DNA of 24,548 bases from Acanthamoeba lenticulata. Taxonomy: Eukaryota; Discosea; Longamoebia; Acanthamoebidae. The translations under genes and the position numbers were made by a program. Below, piece by piece: positions 18,462-24,548 of this stretch. The notes beneath the pieces are model-generated. The model saw nothing but the letters and a program-made list of their open reading frames with translations. It made no database searches and had not been told where the DNA came from. How positions within the stretch are numbered: the stretch's first letter is position 1; every line of letters starts with the position of its first letter. The DNA lies in the NCBI GenBank assembly GCA_002179805.1, contig NAVB01001899.1, forward strand, positions 1 through 24,548, written 5' to 3'.

Positions 18462-21400
18462 ATGTCCCAGCCCGAAGTCGATTATGGAGCCATCGGAGAA
18501 GAGGAGTTGAAAGGCATCCAGCTGGCCTTTCAAGCCATTGAGGAAGAGAAACGCGACAGTACGCATACTCAACGTTCCTCATGATCTTTCCATCTTTTGG
18601 TCCTTACGCTCGTGAAACAATAATATATGTGTGCAGCAACGCCCAATCAACAGACTACGTCCTTGCCGGCCTACGTGCGCACAGCGGGCACTCCCACCCA
18701 CTTCGACGCACTGCGGTCGGGCGGTCTCACACAGCAAGCAGCCCCACGATCCGTGAGCAAGCCACCACCAGGGGCCAATGTAACACAGCAAGAAACGCAG
18801 ACACAGCCGCATCAGCCACCTCCTCCGCAAGCCGCCAAGCGGCCCAATCTCTTCTCCCTCAACGGTGGCTCTGTGGTGACGCCTGCGGCTACTTCCGCCT
18901 CTCCTGCCGCATCCGCACCTGCAGGTGCTTCGCCGGCCACCACGCCCTTCACCACTCGCTTTACTCCATCAAACGGACAAACCTCGCCTCCTGGCGCTGG
19001 ACAGCAGCAGCAACGTACGTCGCCTCCGCGCGCCTTCACACCCAACGTGCAGCAACGTAGCGCCAGCAGCTTCTCGGCATCTTCGCCAAGCTCGGCGTCC
19101 CCATTTTCGCCTACTCCGCAGCAGCCCTTTTCCACTGGCGTATCTCCCCAACAACAGCAACCACCGCCACAACAGCCTGTGCAGCCGTCGCTACAAGCGG
19201 GCAGCTCGCCGTACACGCCCTACCCGGGAAGTGGAGCCGCTGGGGCTTCGGGTATCGCCGGCCAGCCCGCGAGCGACGATGCCGTAACGGCCGCCATTCA
19301 GCAGATGAAAGAAGAGGAGCGTCGCCGGAAGGAAGAGAGGAAGCGCAAGCGCGAGGAGGAAGAGGCCTGGGCGCGCATGGTGCGCAGCAAGCTCGACCAA
19401 GAGGCTGTCAAAATTGACAAGTATGAGCAGTCAACTCATGACTCCAACCGCGAACTCTACGCCCTTTTCAACGATCTCCAATGCATCTCGCATGAGTACG
19501 TAAGACTTCACACGATCTCGCTGGTCGCTTCGCTCTTTGTCTTCTCGTTTTTGCTCATGTGCTTCTCGTTCTTTTGTTGTTTGCAGCTTTGGCATTCAAT
19601 TCGAGACGCCGGAGCTCGTGGTGGTGGGCATGCAGTCCGATGGCAAGTCCAGCTTCATCGAAGCCCTGCTTGGCTTCCAGTTTAATATTGTCGAGACCAG
19701 TACGTCTTGTAAGCTTGGCCTCGCCGTCGTTCGCTCTCGCTTAAGCTCGCGATCGTCACTGCAGATATTGGCACACGGAGGCCGTTGATCCTGCAGATGA
19801 TCAACAACCCGGAGAAGGAAATTCCCAACTGCCGCTTCCGCAAAGAGAACGCCTACAACGACGGCGAGGCCGGCCTGCAGACGACCGAAGCGGGTAAGCA
19901 GCTTGATCCGCTTCCGTTCCTCCACGTCTATTTCTGAGTCTTCTTCTTCTCAACGGCGTTCAGATTCGTGGGAGCCGCGTGACACGCCCATCGAGGACCT
20001 CGTGCAGGAGATTGTGCGGCGCACCAACGAAAAGGCCGGCCGCGGAGAGCATGTCAGCCCGGCACCCATCATCCTGCGTGTCGAGTATGCCCACTGCGCC
20101 AATCTGACCATCTACGACACGCCGGGCTTCCGCCTTGGCGGCGACGTACGCAAGCGCCCTACAAGTCCCTCCCTTGCCTACTCAACATTGGCTCGTGAAG
20201 CTTACTCATGCTGGTTCATGAACAGGAGAAGCTGCGGGCCGATATCCAGCGGATGGTGGAGAAGCTGATGGCGCCCTCGAACCGAATCATCGTCTGCTTG
20301 GAACAGTCGACGGTCGAGTGGGCCAATACGTCGTCGCGGCCGATCGTGCGCCGCTTCGACCCCCATTTTGTGCGCACCGTGCTGGTCAACACCAAGTTCG
20401 ACAACCGGGTCAAGGAGCTGCGCACGCCCGAGTCTGCGGCCAAGTACTTGGCCGGCGAGAACCTGCCCGAGGGCAAGAAGCCCTTCTTCATCTCCCTCCC
20501 GGTGCGTCGCAACCTCGACAGCGAGCGCTTCCGTGAAGGCATCAAGGAGTGCTATCTCGACGACTACCGTCGTCTGCTCGAGATCAAGTTTGACGAGCAA
20601 GAGTGCGTTGTCGTCTCGCCCCCCCCCCGAGACTCAGTCGGGTCTCGCCTTGTTTTCTGACGGAACGAGAGGACAGGTTCACCGAGCAGGTGGGATTCCA
20701 CCGCGTCAAGGCCTACCTGGAGCGCATGCTCACGGACAAGTACTACACCAGCGTGCCGCCCACCCTCCACATGCTGGACAACATCTGCAAGGAAAGCGAA
20801 CGGGTACCCTCGCCTCTCCTCGGCCTTCCTTTCGGGGCTTGAATCGTTTACATGAACGTATCATCGCGACTACCCGTCCAGGAACTGCAAATGGTGAAGC
20901 GGGAGCTAGAGTCCAACAACTTGGAGCTGCTGCGCACCAAGGTCAACCGCTACGTGCAGTCGTTCAACCTGCTGATCGAGCGCCTGCTCGAGGGCTCGAT
21001 CATCGGTAATCCCGACACCTATGGCGAGACCCTGCAAGAAGAGAAGGCGTCCAGCGGCATCGGCGAATGGCCGGCGCACGGCATCGACTACGACATCCAG
21101 AACAGCCACTACAAGATCTATGGCGGCGCCCAATACGAACGTCTGCTCAATGAGTTTGAATACGTGGCTCACAGCAAAGGTACCTTAACCTTCTCCTGTT
21201 ACCCCATGGTCTCGTCGCCTTTCGTCTCACGCGGCCGTCTGTCTTTCTCTGGTGCAGAGTTCCCCTTCATCTCCATCCACGAGGTGGCTTCGGCCATCGG
21301 CACCTCCAAGTACCACAACGTGCCCGTTTTCGAAACAGCGGTAATGGCTGCCCCACCCGCCCCCACCGCTCCTCTTGTTGCCTCGCGCCACGCGGGGGAG

Positions 21401-22506
21401 CCATTTCTCTCTCTAATACTTTCTTTCCCTCTTGGGACCAACAACAAAACAGGCGAGTGACATCGTGCAGATCAAGGCGCGCAAGGAGCTGCAGCCGCTG
21501 ATCGATGTCGTGTTGGCCCGGTGCTCCTACGTGTTCAAGCGGCTGTGCGACATCGGCATCTCTGTCATGAAGAGCGGCGAGAGCGGCGTGCTCAACGTGT
21601 ACGACCCCTTCATCAAGGAGCTCCGCGCCGTGTATGGCGGGTTCGTCGACAGCGTGGAGGAGCTCTGCCGATCGAAGCTCATGGACGACTTTGAGACCTT
21701 CACCAAGATCCTCGATTGGGACCTCCTCACGGGTCTCTCCGAGCTGGGCAAAGAGTGCGCCCTCGCCGTCTTGGTCTTTTTTTTCACCGTCGTGGCTGCT
21801 GTTACCTTCATCTGACGTAGTGGAAGATACAACTACCTGGCCAGGGATGCCAGCCAGACGCAAGAGCGGGTCATGCAGATGATGCAGCGGAACGAGAGCG
21901 GGGCCGGTACGTCCAGCTTCCTGCCTCTCGCCATGGCTATCATCTGTTTCCTCACAAACAACAACAATAACACATATACCGTCTTCTTGTTGTCCTTGCC
22001 AGTGAACATCGAGGTGAGCCGGTCGCGCCGCATCGGAGAGGACGCCTACAATCAGGTGTGCACCATGTCGGCTCGCCTCTTTGCCGGAATCCGGTTCTTC
22101 TTCGTCAAGTATGTCCGCAACAAGCTCAATGCCTTCTTCCTCGACCCCATGTACGAATCACCTCTCTCTCTGTTGTTGATGAAGATATTGATCGACTGAC
22201 CGCGCCGAGGGCTGCAGGTTCCAACGGCTCGGCGGAGAGGTGACGGACCACTTCCGCAAGCTGGGCGATGACCGATTCTCGGAGCTGTTCGCGCTGGGCG
22301 CCGTCGAGCTGAGGGAGCGCGCCGTCATGCTCGAGAATCAGCTCGCCCACTGCACGGCCAGCCGCGACCGCTTCAAAGAAGGTACCTTCTTCGCTGGTAA
22401 AGCCTTGGCTGGTGTCGCCCTTTCATTGACTGTTGACGCGTCCCATACTTGTCTGTTTGCAGTTTACCAGCGCCTCTTGAGCCGGGCGGACAGCGCCATG
22501 GCCTAA
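18462..22506 (+). CDS. DRP5/ARC5-type dynamin-related GTPase
   Basis: Membrane-fission GTPase. Exons: 18462-18558, 18637-19495, 19587-19699, 19765-19893, 19964-20145, 20226-20602, 20677-20803, 20882-21179, 21258-21340, 21453-21754, 21821-21906, 22003-22150, 22218-22381 and 22463-22506. Phases close, giving 1002 aa. Residues 35-245 are Pro/Gln/Ser/Ala-rich with many S/T-P pairs. Residues about 250-300 are a strongly charged coil (MKEEERRRKEERKRKREEEE). The GTPase starts near 319: FGIQFETPELVVVG, P-loop GMQSDGKS (333-340), LLGFQFNIV, G3 DTPGF (D451), G4 NTKFD (516-519). The stalk part has GGAQYERLLNEFEYV and FISIHEVASAIG, closest in my reading to plant ARC5/DRP5B (FGIQFETPELVVVG is nearly identical). 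No PH domain or C-terminal proline-rich tail is visible. Likely role: cytokinesis or organelle fission, as for the related Dictyostelium dynamin-like proteins. DRP5A, DRP5B and Dlp-type cannot be told apart by eye. Confidence 0.92.
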
Positions 22507-22756
22507 TCCAGCAGCTTGAGCAAGCCAGGCCAAGAAGAACTAAACAGTGTCAACTTTTTCGTGTAGAGCAAAGCATTTTGGAAGACTTCCGTGTGTTCTT
22601 TTTTGTTTGTTGTCTGTGGCGGGACTCGTGCCCCAAGGAGCGGCGCTCTTTCGTGTGCGATTTCAGTTGAGTTTCTTGTCTCGTGCCAACAAAGGCACAA
22701 AGCGAACGTTGGTCCACCAAGAATAAGAACAACAAACAGTACAGACAAGCAAGACC
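22507..22756. other. Intergenic region, dynamin / 5-phosphatase genes
   Basis: 250 bases holding the dynamin 3' flank and the promoter of the next gene on the same strand. AT-richer than the exons. No motif or small gene was recognised. Confidence 0.55.
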
Positions 22757-24548
22757 ATGGAGGGAGACGAGAGCGCGTCAGACAGGGTGCCACCCCCCAC
22801 GACGACTACGGAAGAAGACGGCAGAGAGAGCAGCGATGACGATGGATCGACATTTGAAGAACTTCCCACCACCGAAAACGAAAACGTGGGCGAGTATGAG
22901 CTGGTCTTTGATGTGCAGCGTAAGAGCCTGCCCAACTTTATGGGCGAGAGCATTGCCAATCCCTACGCTTTGGTGATCGATCAGGCCTTGGGCCGCCTCA
23001 CCATCACCAAGAAGGGCAAGTGGAACCGGCGATTCGACGTCAAGCTCATAGAGAAGCTCGAGCTGGCCGGCGAGAATGCCAAACTGCTCCACATCGAGTG
23101 GAAGAAGGCATTGGTTGAGCTTGAGCTCTCCCCTGGATCTCGTGCTCCCATCCACCGTAAACACTCTTACATCTTCGCCACCGCTACCGGTATGTTGGAG
23201 TTTGTTTATTTCAATTCATTTATGATTCATGCCAGATTTATTCATTTGATCAATTGATATCGTGCTCAGAGCGGCAGCAGTTCTACGAAGCTTCTCTGTT
23301 CGCCATGTTTAAGCGCGGGTGCCTGAACGTCCCTACGCTGGACATCAGCGGTGGGGTGCGTGTGGTCTTCTCTCTCTCTGTTGCATTATGACGTGCTCCT
23401 TCTCCTTCTTGCCGCCTCACACGAGACCTCCCCCCGAGCAGAAGACGCTGTACAAGGAGAAGATCTCCATCTTCATCGGAACGTGGAACATGGGTGCGTG
23501 CCATCTCTCCGTGGCCTGTCTGCGCGCCTCTGCAGCTGAACTCTGGACCCTGGTGGTGGCCGCGCCCATGCAGGGCTGGCACCGCCGCCGGCTTCGCTCG
23601 AGGCGTGGATCCCCAAGGACAAGCACGACCTCTACTTCATCAGCTTCCAGGTGCAAGGCCCCGCCAACAACCCAGCCCAGTCCAGCACGTCATCCTCGGC
23701 TGCGCCCAACTTACCTTCCTCTTCCTCTTCTTGTTCCTCTTTAGGAGTCGGGCTGGACGTCAGGCGCCCGGATCCCGCAGACGCAGATGCTCTCCTACAT
23801 GTGGGACACCCGTACGCGCGCGCCCTCTTCTGCACGTCTGCGCATATGTGGCGCTGACTTGGTGATGATGATGATGGTGATGATGACGACCGCAGAGGAA
23901 CAAGAGGTGCTCTTCGGCGGGCTCCAGAAGCTGCTGGGCCCCGGCTACGTGCGCTATGCCCAGCGCAGGTTTGGTCTCTCTTTTTTGTTGAATGGCCTCC
24001 CCTGCTCGCGACTCACGCGTGACTGCCTGCATGGCCGCATGCCACAGCCTGTGGCAGATGCGCTACGTCCTGTTCGTGCGGAGCGAACACGTGCCCAACC
24101 TGTCCAACCTGCAGGCACGACGTCGAGCCCTCTTGTTCCAGCCTCGTGCTTCTTGTTGTTCTCACGTCGCGCATCCACACGCGCTCACAACAGGGCAACA
24201 TGTACACGACGGGCGTGGGCGGCATTGTTGGCGACAAGGGCGCGCTGGGCATCAGCTTCCAGTTTAACCAAACCAGCTTCTGCTTCGTACGCGCTCGTCT
24301 CTGCCGCCTTTAAATGACTCGCTCGGTCTCTGCTGACGTGTACGTGGGGGGGGGGCTGGCGCAAAGATCGCGTGCCACTTGGCGCCGCACGAGCCGGCCT
24401 GGGCCACGAGGAACGCGCACGTGCAGGCCGTCGCGCACGGCCTCCAGCTCGGAACGCAGGAGATTCCATGCGATCTGACCCGCCGATTCGACCACATCTT
24501 CTGGAGCGGCGACATCAACTACCGCATCGCCCTTCCCCGGTACACGAC
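22757..24548 (+). CDS. Inositol polyphosphate 5-phosphatase, 5' part
   Basis: Removes the 5-phosphate of phosphoinositides or soluble inositol phosphates in the cytosol or at membranes. Exons: 22757-23189, 23270-23355, 23442-23493, 23574-23650, 23745-23811, 23896-23968, 24048-24114, 24194-24286 and 24367-24539. The gene runs off the window after about 373 residues. Residues 1-45 are acidic and disordered. Residues about 46-160 look like a PH-type domain (YALVIDQALGRLTITKKG; KLIEKLEL; SYIFATATERQQFYEASLFA). The IPPc domain starts with FIGTWNMG (N189), then FQE (E217, exon junction inside the motif), RYVLFVRSEHVPNL, GIVGDKGALGISFQFN, ACHLAPHE (H320), RN (331-332) and HIFWSGDINYRI (D365, N367). 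All visible catalytic residues are present. The C-terminal catalytic His motif lies beyond the window. The PH-IPPc order recalls some amoebozoan and SHIP-like enzymes, but I cannot name the subtype. Confidence 0.92.
23863..23888. repeat. (GAT)n-like tract in an intron
   Basis: An imperfect run of GAT/GGT triplets within the intron 23812-23895 of the 5-phosphatase gene. Confidence 0.8.
24115..24193 (+). other. Probable GC-AG intron in the 5-phosphatase gene
   Basis: Family conservation keeps the residues ...VPNLSNLQ before the junction and GNMYTTGVGGIVGDKG after it. The only in-phase donor is CAG|GCACGA at 24114/24115, with acceptor caacag ending 24193. The nearest GT donors (24091, 24101 and 24122) either lose conserved residues or break the frame. 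Confidence 0.55.

Noticed and set aside
24344..24357. G run before an exon of the 5-phosphatase gene
   Set aside because: Lies in the intron 24287-24366; a single G run is not enough for a quadruplex claim and may carry length errors.
1..24548. Mobile elements, CRISPR arrays, tRNA or rRNA genes, bacterial operons, viral insertions
   Set aside because: No transposase or reverse transcriptase motifs, terminal repeats, regularly spaced repeats or cloverleaf-like sequence were seen; every recognised gene is a spliced eukaryotic gene.

Overview
The window looks like nuclear DNA of a free-living amoebozoan, most likely Acanthamoeba or a close relative. Genes are dense, GC-rich in coding sequence and heavily interrupted by short introns (mostly 50-100 nt). 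Many introns start GTAC or GTGCG and end in a pyrimidine tract plus CAG. Gene content is typically eukaryotic: Tousled-like kinase, Rab, F-box protein, N-alpha-acetyltransferase 50, DNA polymerase epsilon, 1-Cys peroxiredoxin, a plant-ARC5-like dynamin and an inositol polyphosphate 5-phosphatase. I saw no mobile element, CRISPR array, tRNA or rRNA, and nothing bacterial or viral. The species is inferred, not proven.

Layout. 1-1332 (+) is the 3' part of a Tousled-like kinase. 1839-2965 (+) is a Rab-family GTPase. 3235-4628 (-) is an F-box/ankyrin-like protein, convergent with the Rab gene. 4629-5204 holds nothing I recognise. 5205-5825 (-) is NAA50. It shares a 252-bp divergent promoter with 6078-15841 (+), a complete 39-exon gene for the catalytic subunit of DNA polymerase epsilon (about 2313 aa by my splicing). 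15948-16914 (+) is a mitochondrial-type 1-Cys peroxiredoxin. 17004 to about 18295 (-) is an unidentified multi-exon gene. 18462-22506 (+) is a complete 14-exon DRP5/ARC5-type dynamin (about 1002 aa) with an N-terminal Pro/Gln-rich extension. 22757-24548 (+) is the 5' part of a 5-phosphatase with a PH-like N-terminal domain, running off the window.

How they fit together. This is a eukaryotic neighbourhood, not an operon. The one clear regulatory link is the NAA50-POLE intergenic region, which carries a perfect palindromic E2F-type site and a second half-palindrome next to it. POLE is a classic S-phase E2F target, and NAA50 (San) is tied to sister-chromatid cohesion in animals. TLK is also an S-phase kinase in other organisms. 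The DRP5-type dynamin in a plastid-less amoeba fits the view that plant ARC5 descends from a cytokinesis dynamin.

Most exon boundaries were worked out by hand from reading frame, splice sites and family conservation. For POLE, NAA50, peroxiredoxin, dynamin and the 5-phosphatase the phases close consistently through every exon. The Rab C-terminus, the F-box N-terminus and the 5' half of the 17-18 kb minus-strand gene remain uncertain. I did not find a convincing new biological system.
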